From an uncultured Clostridia bacterium (GTDB lineage Bacteria; Bacillota; Clostridia; Lachnospirales; Anaerotignaceae), in the NCBI GenBank assembly GCA_937901125.1, contig CALCGT010000037.1, positions 1 to 62,825 on the forward strand: 62,825 bases of DNA, written 5' to 3'. Below, piece by piece: positions 1-8,329 of this stretch (position 1 is the first letter of the stretch; each line of letters starts with the position of its first letter). The position numbers and the translations under genes are program-made. The notes under the pieces were generated by a model. That model was not told where the DNA came from. It did not search any database and saw nothing but the letters and a program-made list of their open reading frames with translations.

Positions 1-46
1 TCAAAGCCGAAAAGATTTGGGAAAACTAAATAGCAATTTACAGAGC

Positions 47-83
47 GGATGAGCCAGATGGTTCATCCGTTCTTTTTCTTTTC
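47..83 (+). terminator. Rho-independent terminator of an upstream gene
   Basis: Nine-pair stem (GGATGAGCC with GGTTCATCC, one G-T wobble, loop AGAT) followed by a T-rich run. It ends transcription of a gene lying left of the window edge and isolates the gene that starts at 121. Confidence 0.75.
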
Positions 84-120
84 TTGGGGCATATACTTGT
101 ACCGATAAGGAGTTGGTACA

Positions 121-2397
121 ATGAAAAAATGGATATTGGCAGGGGTGGCGGCGCTGCTCCTGACAGGATGCGGAGCAGAAGGGGATGGGCTTCAGCGAGC
201 CCAGACAGGACACATTGGCGGAGATATGGCCATCAGTCGTGAAATGGCGGCGAAGACCATCGCCTGTGCCTTTTATTCCCCCGCTGAATTGGCGGTCCTT
301 TCCCCCGAAGAAGGGTTTTCCGACATAACAGCGGAGGATTGGGCTTATCCTTATATTGCAGGCTGCGTGGAACAGGGTTTTTTTGCCGGCAGCGAGGAGG
401 GTACCTTCCGCCCCCGGGATGACCTGACCCTCTGGGAAGCTCAGACATTGATGGACAGGCTGGCACCGGATTATGACAGCCGCATCGTGTTGACCGATGA
501 AAACAAAAATATGGCGGTGTCCTATGAATTATGGGTGCAGCTGTTGGAAACGGCCCTGAAAGCTAGAAGGGGGGAGGACAGCATGTATTCCTATGGAATA
601 GAAATAGAGAATGCTGTAGTGCTGAATGGGGATGGCCTTTGCGATACAGGAAAATTCACGGCAGCAGGGCTGGACTTGCAGCCCTATACATACAGCCGCA
701 TCACCTTTCTGGAAAAGGAAGGGGAGATTGTGGCACTGCTGACGGTGGAGGCTTTGTCTCCCGTGGTGAAAAATATTTATTGTCGTCAGGAGGATGGAAA
801 GCTGCTGCTGGAAACGGGGGATGGCACGGCAAACTTTGCCTATACGGGAGAGATAGAGACAGACATTTGCGATGTGAAGCTGGATGAAGGCAGAGTGACG
901 GACGTAACGCCTGCGGCAGAGCTGGGAAAATGCACCGTGAAGCGGGTGAATGACAAGGAGATCTATCTGGCGGAAAAGGGAAAGAAAAATTGGGCGGAAG
1001 GTGCCCGTATTTATGATGCCAGAGGGGAAGAAATTGAGAAAGATGATTTTACTGATCTGATCTGCGGCACGGAAACAGCGGAATATTTTGAAAAAGATGG
1101 AGAAATCTGTGGGGCAGTCGTTCAGGAGGATGCTGTGTTAAAAAATATGCGAGTGTTCCTGAAGGGGGCAGAGCAGGAAACAGTGACAATCTTATCAGAA
1201 GGAGAATTTACCCTTTCCAATGGGAACGGTAAAAAGAAATTCCCGACGGGGGCGAAAGCAACATTGACAGCGGAATTGCCTTGGTTCGACTATGGCATCC
1301 TGACGGTGACGGCGGAAAAGCCCATTCGATTGGAATTTGCGGATGGGACTTCCTATATATATGAGGGTATTTTGGAATTGGAGAGAAGGGGCGAAAACAG
1401 CTTTTCCATCATCAATGAGTTGCCTATGGAGCGATATCTGCTGGGGGTCGTACCCCATGAAATGCCCGCCGGCTTTGGACAGACAGCCCTGGAGGCTCAG
1501 GCTATCACTGCTCGCAGCTATGCCTATAATCAATTTTATGGCAACACCTACTGCGGCTATGGCGCCCATGTGACAGATACCACTGCTAGTCAGGTATATT
1601 TGGGATATGAGAAAAATGAGACAGCAGAGGCGGCGGTAAAGGCTACGGAAGGGCTTTGTGCCGTGACGGAAGAAGGAACGGTGGCCCAGACCTATTTTTA
1701 TTCCACATCCTGTGGATTTGGTGCAGGGAGCCAGGAAGTCTGGTCGAAGGACGGCACTTTCAGCGGCTCAGGAAAATCTTATCTGCGGGCCCAAGCCTAC
1801 GGAGATTTCGCAACACCCCAGACGGAGGAGGAATGGCTGGCCTTCTGGCAGGATTGGGAGCAGAAAGGCTACGATATAGAGTCCCCTTGGTATCGCTGGA
1901 AGGTATATTTCGGCTGCGGACAGCTGACGGAGATTTTGGAGAAAACATTGAAAACCACATCCAATTGCATTGTGGAAGGAAATCCGTCTGACCTTGGCAG
2001 ACTGCAGGGGATGACGGTGATAAGAAGGGGCAAAGGTGGCATTGCCATGGAACTGAAACTGACCTTTGAGAAAGGAACGGCAACGGTGAAAACGGAAAAT
2101 TCCATTCGAAAGGTGCTTTCACCCACAAAGCTGACCATCGGCGAGCCTATCTATCTGCAAAGAAAAGGCGGCGATTCTCTGACGGGGAATACCATGCTGC
2201 CCAGTGGTTTTTTTGCAGTGAAGGAGATGCGGAATGAGCAAGGAGTGCTGACGGGTATCGCTCTTTACGGCGGCGGGAACGGACATGGCGTTGGGCTGAG
2301 CCAGTATGGGGCGAAAAAATTGGCGGAGGAAGGAAAGATTTCCTCGCAAATCATCGTATATTATTTCCCGGGAACAAGGGTGGAACGGGTGATGTAG
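121..2397 (+). CDS. SpoIID/LytB-domain lipoprotein with SLH domain
   Basis: Exported lipoprotein of 758 residues. A signal peptide ends in the lipobox LTGC, so it should be anchored outside the membrane. Residues about 35-115 look like one S-layer homology domain (ITAEDWAYPYI, GTFRPRDDLT). The C-terminal part is a SpoIID/LytB domain: NELPMERYLLGVVPHEMP, ALEAQAITARSYA, and the closing GGGNGHGVGLSQYGAKKLA. SpoIID is the lytic transglycosylase that degrades denuded glycan during engulfment; this protein is longer than SpoIID and carries an SLH domain, so it is more likely a vegetative or general wall-modifying relative. AAGGAG at 107-112 supports the ATG. It is transcribed alone and convergent with the next gene. 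Confidence 0.85.
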   Translation: MKKWILAGVAALLLTGCGAEGDGLQRAQTGHIGGDMAISREMAAKTIACAFYSPAELAVLSPEEGFSDITAEDWAYPYIAGCVEQGFFAGSEEGTFRPRDDLTLWEAQTLMDRLAPDYDSRIVLTDENKNMAVSYELWVQLLETALKARRGEDSMYSYGIEIENAVVLNGDGLCDTGKFTAAGLDLQPYTYSRITFLEKEGEIVALLTVEALSPVVKNIYCRQEDGKLLLETGDGTANFAYTGEIETDICDVKLDEGRVTDVTPAAELGKCTVKRVNDKEIYLAEKGKKNWAEGARIYDARGEEIEKDDFTDLICGTETAEYFEKDGEICGAVVQEDAVLKNMRVFLKGAEQETVTILSEGEFTLSNGNGKKKFPTGAKATLTAELPWFDYGILTVTAEKPIRLEFADGTSYIYEGILELERRGENSFSIINELPMERYLLGVVPHEMPAGFGQTALEAQAITARSYAYNQFYGNTYCGYGAHVTDTTASQVYLGYEKNETAEAAVKATEGLCAVTEEGTVAQTYFYSTSCGFGAGSQEVWSKDGTFSGSGKSYLRAQAYGDFATPQTEEEWLAFWQDWEQKGYDIESPWYRWKVYFGCGQLTEILEKTLKTTSNCIVEGNPSDLGRLQGMTVIRRGKGGIAMELKLTFEKGTATVKTENSIRKVLSPTKLTIGEPIYLQRKGGDSLTGNTMLPSGFFAVKEMRNEQGVLTGIALYGGGNGHGVGLSQYGAKKLAEEGKISSQIIVYYFPGTRVERVM

Positions 2398-2474
2398 AAG
2401 GGAAAAGACTTTCCATTCCAGTTCTCGAACCGCCCCCTCTCCTCGTTGGGTGTCGTTGGGAAAGGGAGTCAGGC

Positions 2475-2546
2475 ATGACAATATTCCCAAAGATAGACTA
2501 CCTGCGTGGGGGCAAATACAGAGTGAAGAAACACATTGTTGGATGA
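2475..2546 (+). CDS. Possible 23-residue small ORF
   Basis: A 23-codon ATG frame preceded by AAAGGGAG at good spacing, ending five bases before a terminator hairpin. It is basic (KYRVKKH near its end) and resembles nothing I recognise. It could be chance; the only support is the ribosome binding site and the position directly in front of the terminator. Confidence 0.22.
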   Translation: MTIFPKIDYLRGGKYRVKKHIVG

Positions 2547-2577
2547 AAAAAGCAGACCATTATGGTCTGCTTTTTTC
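2545..2577. terminator. Bidirectional terminator
   Basis: AGCAGACCA / TGGTCTGCT stem with a 3-nt loop, A-run on the left and T-run on the right, so it works for both of the convergent genes around it. Confidence 0.85.
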
Positions 2578-2580
2578 ATA

Positions 2581-3183
2581 TCATCTTAAAGAAACATAAG
2601 TCTTGATGACTTCCACAATCTTATCCAGATCCATTCTGGATGTATTCAAAATCAGGTCGTAATTTTCTGCCTTGCCCCATTTGCCGCCTGTGAAGTAGTT
2701 GTAATAGTTGGCACGGCGTTTATCTGTCTTGATGACCATGGCTTCTGCCCCCTGAGGGTCCTGGTGATATGTATGGATGGCCCGTTCCACACGATCGGGC
2801 AGATCTGCCTGCAGGAAAATATTGATGCAGTTGGGGTTTTCGGACAGAACATAGTTTGCGGAACGACCGACGATAACACAAGGACCTTCTTCTGCCACAT
2901 CCTTGATGACCTGAGACTGCACCAGAAAGATTTTTTCATTCAGGGGCAGACCAACGGAATCCAGACTGGGGGTCAGGGAAGTCAGAGAGAAGAACAGGTT
3001 GCCGATAGAGGTTTTTTCCGCATCTTTGAAGCATTCCACGGAAAGACCTGTTTTTTCTGCTGCCATAGTGATCAGTTCATTATCATAAAAGGGGATGCCC
3101 AAGGCATTTGCCAGTTTTTTGCCGACGATACGGCCGCCACTGCCATATTGGCGGCTGATGGTGATGATTTTATGTTGGTTCAT
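2581..3183 (-). CDS. Cytidylate kinase-like family protein
   Basis: A 200-residue P-loop kinase-like protein of the cytidylate kinase-like family (Pfam Cytidylate_kin2). The start ITISRQYGSGGRIVGKKLA contains the phosphate-binding glycine-rich loop; VIVGRSANYVL and a C-terminal RANYYNYFTG segment are typical of this family. Substrate and role are unknown in the family; the genuine CMP kinase is usually a separate gene. The ATG at 3183 is preferred because AAGGAG lies eight bases upstream; a GTG nine bases earlier overlaps that ribosome binding site. Confidence 0.85.
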   Translation of the reverse strand: MNQHKIITISRQYGSGGRIVGKKLANALGIPFYDNELITMAAEKTGLSVECFKDAEKTSIGNLFFSLTSLTPSLDSVGLPLNEKIFLVQSQVIKDVAEEGPCVIVGRSANYVLSENPNCINIFLQADLPDRVERAIHTYHQDPQGAEAMVIKTDKRRANYYNYFTGGKWGKAENYDLILNTSRMDLDKIVEVIKTYVSLR

Positions 3184-3320
3184 TTTGCCCACTCCTTATC
3201 TTTCAGAAATGTTCGGATACTTCTGCAAATTTTATTTTCATAATTATCCATTATAGTACTTTTTCAGAAAAGAGACAAGGAGAGATTTTTTTTAAAAAAC
3301 GGCTTTTTTTCCATGAAAAC

Positions 3321-3349
3321 TTTACTTTTTGGGGAAAAGTGTTTATGAT
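3321..3349 (+). promoter_or_regulatory. Promoter for aspS
   Basis: TTTACT, 17-bp spacer, TATGAT, located about 60 bp ahead of the aspS start. The match to the sigma-A consensus and the spacing are good. Confidence 0.55.
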
Positions 3350-3410
3350 ATTAAGAATGGACAACTATTTAAAAAAACAGAAATAGAATATAAAGTAAGG
3401 AGATACGAAC

Positions 3411-5219
3411 ATGGGAGAATCTTTAACAGGTTTGAAAAGAAGCTGCATGTGTGCTAACGTGAGCGAGGCTATGATCGGGCAGGAAGTGACAGTGATGGGC
3501 TGGGTTCAGCGTCGTCGTGACCTGGGTCAGCTGATTTTCATCGCACTGAGAGACAAAACCGGTCTGGTACAGATCGCCATTGACGGCAACACAGCTGAAA
3601 AAGAACTGTTTGCAAAAGCGGAAACTGTCCGCAGTGAATATGTACTGGCGGTAAAAGGTCTGGTTACTGCAAGAACAGAGGGCAATATCAACCCCAACAT
3701 GAAAACTGGTAAGATTGAGATCATCGCGAAGGAATTGCGTATCCTTTCCGAATCCGAAACAACACCTTTCCAGATTGAAGACAATATCACAGTAAAAGAT
3801 GACCTGCGTCTGAAATATCGTTATCTGGACCTGAGAAGACCTTCTCAGCTGAAAAACCTGGTACTGCGCCATAAAGTCGTACAGGTGATGAGAAACTTCC
3901 TGGACAGCGAAAACTTCCTGGAAATCGAAACACCTATCTTGGGCAAATCCACACCCGAAGGTGCCCGTGACTATCTGGTGCCCAGCCGTGTACATCCCGG
4001 CAATTTCTATGGCCTGCCCCAGTCCCCTCAGCTGTATAAACAGCTGCTGATGGTTTCCGGCATGGACAGATATTATCAGATCGCAAAATGCTTCCGTGAT
4101 GAAGACCTGCGTGCCGACAGACAGCCTGAATTTACACAGGTGGATATGGAACTGTCCTTCGTGGATATCGAAGATATCATGGATATCAACGAAAGAATGA
4201 TGCAGAAGGTATTCAAAGACCTGATGAATGTAGATATCAAGCTGCCTCTGCCCAGAATGACTTATGCAGAAGCTATGGAACGTTTCGGTTCCGATAAGCC
4301 CGATGTACGTTTTGGCATGGAACTGAAAAACATCTCTGATGTGGTTGCAGGCACAGAATTCGTTGTATTCAAATCCGCTCTGGAAAACGGCGGCAGCGTA
4401 CGTGCTATCAATGCCAAGGGCTGCGGTTCTTTCCCCAGAAAGAAGATCGACTCTCTGGTTGAATTCGTAAAAACATACAGAGCAAAAGGTCTGGCTTGGA
4501 TTGTTGTTAATGAAGACGGTAGCCTGAAATCCCAGATCGCAAAATTCTTTACACCTGAAAAAATGCAGGAAATCGTGGACGCAATGGAAGGCAAACCCGG
4601 CGACCTGATCCTGATCTGTGCAGATAAGGATAAAGTGGTATTCGACTCTTTGGGTGCCCTGCGTCTGGAACTGTCCAGAATGCTGGAACTGACAAGACCC
4701 GACGATTTCGCATTCCTGTGGATTACAGAATTTCCTATGCTGGAATGGGATGAAGAAGAAAACAGATATGTTGCAGTACACCATCCTTTCACAGCACCTA
4801 TGGATGAAGACCTAGAGCTGATTGATACAAACCCCGGTGCTGTACGTGCGAAAGCATATGATATCGTTCTGAACGGGTATGAACTGGGCGGCGGCTCCAT
4901 CAGAATCCACCGCAGAGATATCCAGCAGAAGATGTTTGAACTGCTGGGATTCACACAGGAAGACGCTCAGGAACGCTTTGGCTTCCTGTTGGATGCTTTC
5001 AAATATGGTGTGCCCCCTCACGGTGGTCTGGCCTTCGGTCTGGACAGAATCATCATGCTGATGAGCGGCGCAAGCAGCATCCGTGACGTTATCGCCTTCC
5101 CTAAGGTAAAAGACGCATCCTGCCCTATGACAGATGCACCTGGTGTGGTAGAAGAAAAACAGCTGGATGAACTGGGTATCGCAATCAAAGTGGTAGAAAC
5201 AGAAGAAACAGTGGAATGA
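3411..5219 (+). CDS. aspS: Aspartyl-tRNA synthetase
   Basis: Class II aminoacyl-tRNA synthetase of 602 residues that charges tRNA-Asp. N-terminal OB-fold anticodon-binding domain (VTVMGWVQRRRDLGQLIFIALRD), class II motif 2 (FRDEDLRADRQPEFTQVDME), the bacterial GAD insertion in the middle, and motif 3 near the end (GGLAFGLDRIIMLMSG). The length is usual for bacterial AspRS. AAGGAG precedes the ATG. The gene stands alone, with its own promoter and terminator; hisS, often its neighbour in Firmicutes, is not present. Discriminating versus non-discriminating activity was not judged. Confidence 0.97.
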   Translation: MGESLTGLKRSCMCANVSEAMIGQEVTVMGWVQRRRDLGQLIFIALRDKTGLVQIAIDGNTAEKELFAKAETVRSEYVLAVKGLVTARTEGNINPNMKTGKIEIIAKELRILSESETTPFQIEDNITVKDDLRLKYRYLDLRRPSQLKNLVLRHKVVQVMRNFLDSENFLEIETPILGKSTPEGARDYLVPSRVHPGNFYGLPQSPQLYKQLLMVSGMDRYYQIAKCFRDEDLRADRQPEFTQVDMELSFVDIEDIMDINERMMQKVFKDLMNVDIKLPLPRMTYAEAMERFGSDKPDVRFGMELKNISDVVAGTEFVVFKSALENGGSVRAINAKGCGSFPRKKIDSLVEFVKTYRAKGLAWIVVNEDGSLKSQIAKFFTPEKMQEIVDAMEGKPGDLILICADKDKVVFDSLGALRLELSRMLELTRPDDFAFLWITEFPMLEWDEEENRYVAVHHPFTAPMDEDLELIDTNPGAVRAKAYDIVLNGYELGGGSIRIHRRDIQQKMFELLGFTQEDAQERFGFLLDAFKYGVPPHGGLAFGLDRIIMLMSGASSIRDVIAFPKVKDASCPMTDAPGVVEEKQLDELGIAIKVVETEETVE

Positions 5220-5232
5220 TTTAAAAAAATTG

Positions 5233-5256
5233 CGGGAGCATTTGCTCCCGTTTTTT
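5233..5256 (+). terminator. aspS terminator
   Basis: Stem CGGGAGC / GCTCCCG with a 4-nt loop followed by six T, 13 bp after the aspS stop codon. Confidence 0.9.
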
Positions 5257-5331
5257 GTTATGCTGATAAAAAAAACACCTGCTATGCAGGCGGAATGTAC
5301 GGACTTTAGTGTCAGCATATACAAAAAAACA

Positions 5332-5384
5332 CCGTTCTGACATATTGGAGGCGGCTACCAACCGAAACCAAACAGAACGGAGGA
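5332..5384 (+). promoter_or_regulatory. Transposase mRNA leader hairpin
   Basis: CCGTTCTG (5332-5339) pairs with CAGAACGG (5373-5380). The right arm overlaps the tnpA Shine-Dalgarno CGGAGG (5379-5384). IS200 transposase mRNAs are known to hide their ribosome binding site in a leader hairpin; this looks like the same arrangement. Confidence 0.5.
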
Positions 5385-5390
5385 CATTAA

Positions 5391-5855
5391 ATGAATAACA
5401 AAGCTAATGACACATACAGTTTATCGCACACAAGTTGGAAATATCAATATCACATAGTGTTTGCGCCAAAGTATAGAAGAAAAGTGGTATATGGAAAATT
5501 AAAAAAAGAAATTGGAGCGATACTGAGAGAATTGTGTGAGCGCAAACACGTAAATATCATTGAGGCATACGCAATGCCAGACCATATACATATGCTTATA
5601 GAGATACCGCCAAATCAAAAAGTAAGTGATTTTATGGGGTATTTAAGAGGAAAAAGCACAATGATAATATTTGAAAGATTTTCAAATTTAAAATATAAGT
5701 ATGGAAATTGACACTTTTGGTGTAGAGGATATTATGTCAGTACAGTAGGAGGAAACAAAGAGGGTATTGCAAGATACATAAGAGAACAGGAGCATGAAGA
5801 TCAAATATATGACCCAATAGCATTAAAGGAGTATACCGATCCATTTAAGGATTAA
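5391..5855 (+). pseudogene. tnpA: IS200-type transposase TnpA with in-frame stop
   Basis: HUH Y1 transposase. The frame opens at 5391 and contains the HUH motif (MPDHIHMLIEIP). TGA occurs at 5709-5711 where relatives have Arg (YGN-R-HFW), consistent with a single CGA to TGA change. The same frame continues open to TAA at 5853 (154 codons in total) with the rest of the family signature: FWCRGYYVSTVGG and ARYIREQ, which carries the likely catalytic tyrosine. The truncated 106-residue product therefore has the metal-binding HUH but not the nucleophile and should be inactive. No frameshift is seen, so the lesion looks recent. Confidence 0.85.
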
Positions 5856-6102
5856 TATACTCCATGCGGTTGGTAGCTCCAGCTTAAAACGTACCCCTTG
5901 AGGGGTGGCTGGTGAAGTACCCTTTAGGGTTGTTCATAAAACCACCGGCTTTGCCGGTGGATATTTATTTTCATGGGTACCAAGACATGTCATGCAAGAG
6001 AATTCATTGATGTTTTGTGTTTATAAAAATACACGAAAAGGAGTTTGTTTTTCTAGGAAGATTATCTGTTTTCCACAGAAATATTTTTTTTGTAGAAATG
6101 GG

Positions 6103-6131
6103 TTTACTTTCGTACCTCGATGTGCTAATAT
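6103..6131 (+). promoter_or_regulatory. Promoter of the aromatic operon leader
   Basis: TTTACT, 17-bp spacer, TAATAT. Transcription would start near 6138, giving a leader of about 275 nt ahead of aroF. The stretch 5971-6102 left of it holds no gene I can support. Confidence 0.6.
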
Positions 6132-6180
6132 GGGGAAAACCAAACAAACGAAGAATAAAAAATGAAAGAGGCAGAAAACT

Positions 6181-6249
6181 ATGAGACAGCATCAGCTTTT
6201 CGTAAATGCATACTTTTATTTTTACCGTGTTTTCCAAGATTCAAAGTGA
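6181..6249 (+). CDS. Phe/Tyr-rich leader peptide of the aromatic operon
   Basis: A 22-residue ORF with AGAGG nine bases before its ATG. It contains AYFYFYRVF: five alternating Tyr and Phe codons in a row (6211-6225) plus further Phe, so seven of 22 residues are Phe or Tyr. It lies 43 bp downstream of the start expected for the leader transcript and directly upstream of an intrinsic terminator ahead of DAHP synthase. This is the composition expected for a ribosome-sensing attenuator that responds to charged tRNA-Phe and tRNA-Tyr. A longer overlapping frame from 6162 has no ribosome binding site and is disfavoured. Confidence 0.7.
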   Translation: MRQHQLFVNAYFYFYRVFQDSK

Positions 6250-6349
6250 ATTTTACTGTTAAGAAAAGACGGTTTCTTTTGATGGTTTTTTCTTAGAGAA
6301 AGCATGAAGGCTTCGCAGTGAAATTCGCTGCGAAGCTTTTTTCTTTTTT
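6248..6349 (+). promoter_or_regulatory. Attenuator: antiterminator and terminator before aroF
   Basis: The terminator is GCTTCGCAG (6310-6318) paired with CTGCGAAGC (6328-6336), followed by TTTTTTCTTTTTT. A competing helix is possible: GAATTTTACTG (6248-6258), beginning inside the leader peptide stop codon, pairs over 11 bp (one G-U) with CAGTGAAATTC (6316-6326), which is the upper left arm and loop of the terminator. A ribosome stalled at the Tyr/Phe codons leaves 6248-6258 free, while one at the stop codon covers it. That is the logic of classical attenuation, inferred from pairing by eye. Confidence 0.65.
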
Positions 6350-6413
6350 CTGAAAAAGCGTATAGAAGCGAGAACAAAAGAATATTTGAAGATTTTTTAA
6401 GGAGGAAATGATT

Positions 6414-7430
6414 ATGGTAGTAGTATTGAAACCCGGTACAAAAGAAGAACAGATTGATAATCTGAAGGCATGGCTTGGCAGCATTGGCATCGACACCCAT
6501 ATTTCTCAGGGTGTTAATCATACCATTATCGGCTTGATCGGTGATACTTCTGCCGTGGATATGGACCTGATCAGAGCATTGGATATTGTTGAAAACGTAC
6601 AGAGAATTCAGGAGCCTTTCAAAAATGCAAACAGAAAATTCCACAATTCTGATCTGGCAGTTGATATCAATGGCGTGAAGATTGGCGGCGGCAATTTCCA
6701 GATCATTGCAGGGCCTTGCTCTGTAGAAAGCGAAGAACAGGTTTGCTACATTGCGGAAAAGGTGAAAGAATCCGGCGCTGGACTGTTGCGCGGCGGTGCG
6801 TTCAAACCCAGAACTTCTCCCTACTCTTTCCAGGGGTTGAAAGGGGATGGCCTGAGACTTTTGGTAGAAGCAAAGGAAAAAACAGGTCTGCCTATCGTTT
6901 CCGAAATTATGAATGCAGTGCATATCCCTATGTTTGAAGAATCTGTTGACCTGATTCAGGTCGGCGCAAGAAATATGCAGAATTTTGAACTGCTGAAAGA
7001 ACTGGGGAAAATCAACAAACCTATCCTGCTGAAGAGAGGGCTGGCAAATACTATCGATGAATTGCTGATGAGTGCGGAATACATCATGGCAGGCGGCAAT
7101 GAAAACGTTATCCTTTGCGAAAGAGGGATCCGTACCTTTGAAACAAGAACAAGAAACACACTGGATCTGTCTGCTATCCCTGTGCTGAAAAAACTGACCC
7201 ATCTGCCTATCGTCATCGACCCCAGCCACGCAATGGGCTACTCCCATCTGGTAAAACCCATGGCAATGGCAGCAACTGTAGCAGGCGCAGACGGCCTGAT
7301 GATCGAAGTACACAACAACCCTTCCAAAGCGCTGTGTGACGGCCCTCAGTCCCTGACACCGGAACAGTTCGATGAAGTGGCAAAACTGGTATTCCAGTTG
7401 AGACCTATGGCTTGCAAATACGATTACTAA
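6414..7430 (+). CDS. aroF: 3-deoxy-7-phosphoheptulonate synthase (DAHP synthase, type I beta)
   Basis: First enzyme of the shikimate pathway, condensing phosphoenolpyruvate and erythrose 4-phosphate. Of its 338 residues, the first ~70 form the ferredoxin-like regulatory domain found in Thermotoga-type DAHP synthases, where Tyr and Phe bind for feedback inhibition. The barrel follows, with GPCSVES, RGGAFKPRTSPYSFQGL, VGARNMQNF, ILLKRGL and IDPSHAMG. The ATG at 6414 is preferred over 6408 because AAGGAGG sits eight bases upstream of it. It heads an eight-gene operon with short spacers, so enzyme activity and transcription may both be controlled by Phe and Tyr. Confidence 0.95.
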   Translation: MVVVLKPGTKEEQIDNLKAWLGSIGIDTHISQGVNHTIIGLIGDTSAVDMDLIRALDIVENVQRIQEPFKNANRKFHNSDLAVDINGVKIGGGNFQIIAGPCSVESEEQVCYIAEKVKESGAGLLRGGAFKPRTSPYSFQGLKGDGLRLLVEAKEKTGLPIVSEIMNAVHIPMFEESVDLIQVGARNMQNFELLKELGKINKPILLKRGLANTIDELLMSAEYIMAGGNENVILCERGIRTFETRTRNTLDLSAIPVLKKLTHLPIVIDPSHAMGYSHLVKPMAMAATVAGADGLMIEVHNNPSKALCDGPQSLTPEQFDEVAKLVFQLRPMACKYDY

Positions 7431-7458
7431 TGAGACCTTGAGATAAGAGGTGAAAGAT

Positions 7459-8307
7459 ATGAAGGTTGGCATAGTTGGCCTTGGGCTGATCGGCGGTTCC
7501 ATGGCAAAAGCAGTGAAAAAGAAAACAGAGCATGAGGTCATCGGCTGGGATATTTCCGAAACCATCCGTTACAGTGCAATTTTGATGGAGGCTGTACATG
7601 GTTTTATGGAAGAAGGCAACCCCAAGGATTGTGATATCGTCCTGATTGCCCTTTATCCCCAGATGACGGTGGATTATATCAAAGAACATGCGAAGGATTT
7701 TAAGAAAGGTGCCGTTGTGGTAGACTGTGCCGGTATCAAGCGGGCAGTTTGCCGCCAGGTGCAGAGTGTGGCAGAGGAAAACGGCTTTAACTTCGTTGGT
7801 GCCCACCCCATGGCAGGGGTGGAACGTTCCGGCTTCACCTATTCCACAACAGATATGTTCAATGGTGCAACATTGATCGTGACACCTTATACGGGGACAG
7901 ATATCGGTATGATGAATGCTTTGAGCATGTTTTTCAAGAAGCTGGGCTTTGCGAAGCTGAAGGTTGCAACAGATGCGGAGCATGACCAGATGATTGCATA
8001 TACCTCTCAGTTGGCCCATGTGGTTTCCAGTGCCTATGTAAAAGGGGCATTGTCCTCCAATTTTAAGGATTTTTCTGGCGGCAGCTTTCAGGATATGACC
8101 CGTGTGGCAAGGCTGAACGAAGATATGTGGACAGAGCTGTTTTTGGCAAACGGAGATAATCTGGCCAATGAAATCGATGGGCTGATCGAACGGATGCAGG
8201 CATACAGCAAGGCCATCCGTGCAGAGGATGCAGATACCCTGCGTCAGCTTCTGAAGGAAGGCAGGGAAAAATGCATTGCCATCGATGAAGACAAGGAATT
8301 TGATTAA
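7459..8307 (+). CDS. tyrA: Prephenate dehydrogenase
   Basis: NAD(P)-dependent oxidation of prephenate to 4-hydroxyphenylpyruvate, the tyrosine branch. Starts with the Rossmann dinucleotide loop VGIVGLGLIGGSMAKAVK; HPMAGVERSGF and the helical C-terminal SQLAHVVSSAYV are family signatures. At 282 residues it lacks the ACT or chorismate mutase extensions seen in other TyrA proteins. ATG 7459 is chosen because AAGAGG lies eight bases upstream; the GTG at 7450 overlaps that site. Confidence 0.94.
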   Translation: MKVGIVGLGLIGGSMAKAVKKKTEHEVIGWDISETIRYSAILMEAVHGFMEEGNPKDCDIVLIALYPQMTVDYIKEHAKDFKKGAVVVDCAGIKRAVCRQVQSVAEENGFNFVGAHPMAGVERSGFTYSTTDMFNGATLIVTPYTGTDIGMMNALSMFFKKLGFAKLKVATDAEHDQMIAYTSQLAHVVSSAYVKGALSSNFKDFSGGSFQDMTRVARLNEDMWTELFLANGDNLANEIDGLIERMQAYSKAIRAEDADTLRQLLKEGREKCIAIDEDKEFD

Positions 8308-8329
8308 GGTTTGATAAGGACGTGAATAG

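Larger units (their letters stand above)
5262..5970 (+). mobile_element. IS200/IS605-family element, transposase disrupted
   Basis: A single short Y1 transposase-like gene without a tnpB partner, flanked by subterminal hairpins instead of terminal inverted repeats, fits IS200. The right side carries a strong hairpin CCACCGGC-TTT-GCCGGTGG (5942-5960) of the kind recognised by Y1 transposases. A segment left of the gene (5347-5364) is complementary to one right of it (5867-5880, CGGTTGGTAGCTCC). Exact ends are not resolvable from one copy because IS200 makes no target duplication; the limits are estimates bounded by the aspS terminator and the right hairpin. Confidence 0.75.

Noticed and set aside
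5905..6165. 86-codon + frame right of the IS200 gene
   Set aside because: Begins in the IS right-end hairpins and runs through the aromatic operon promoter; no ribosome binding site and no protein-like composition.
6162..6295. Overlapping 44-codon frame as an alternative leader peptide
   Set aside because: Also Phe-rich, but without a ribosome binding site and with only one Tyr; its stop codon is not placed for the antiterminator logic. The 6181 frame is better on all three points.
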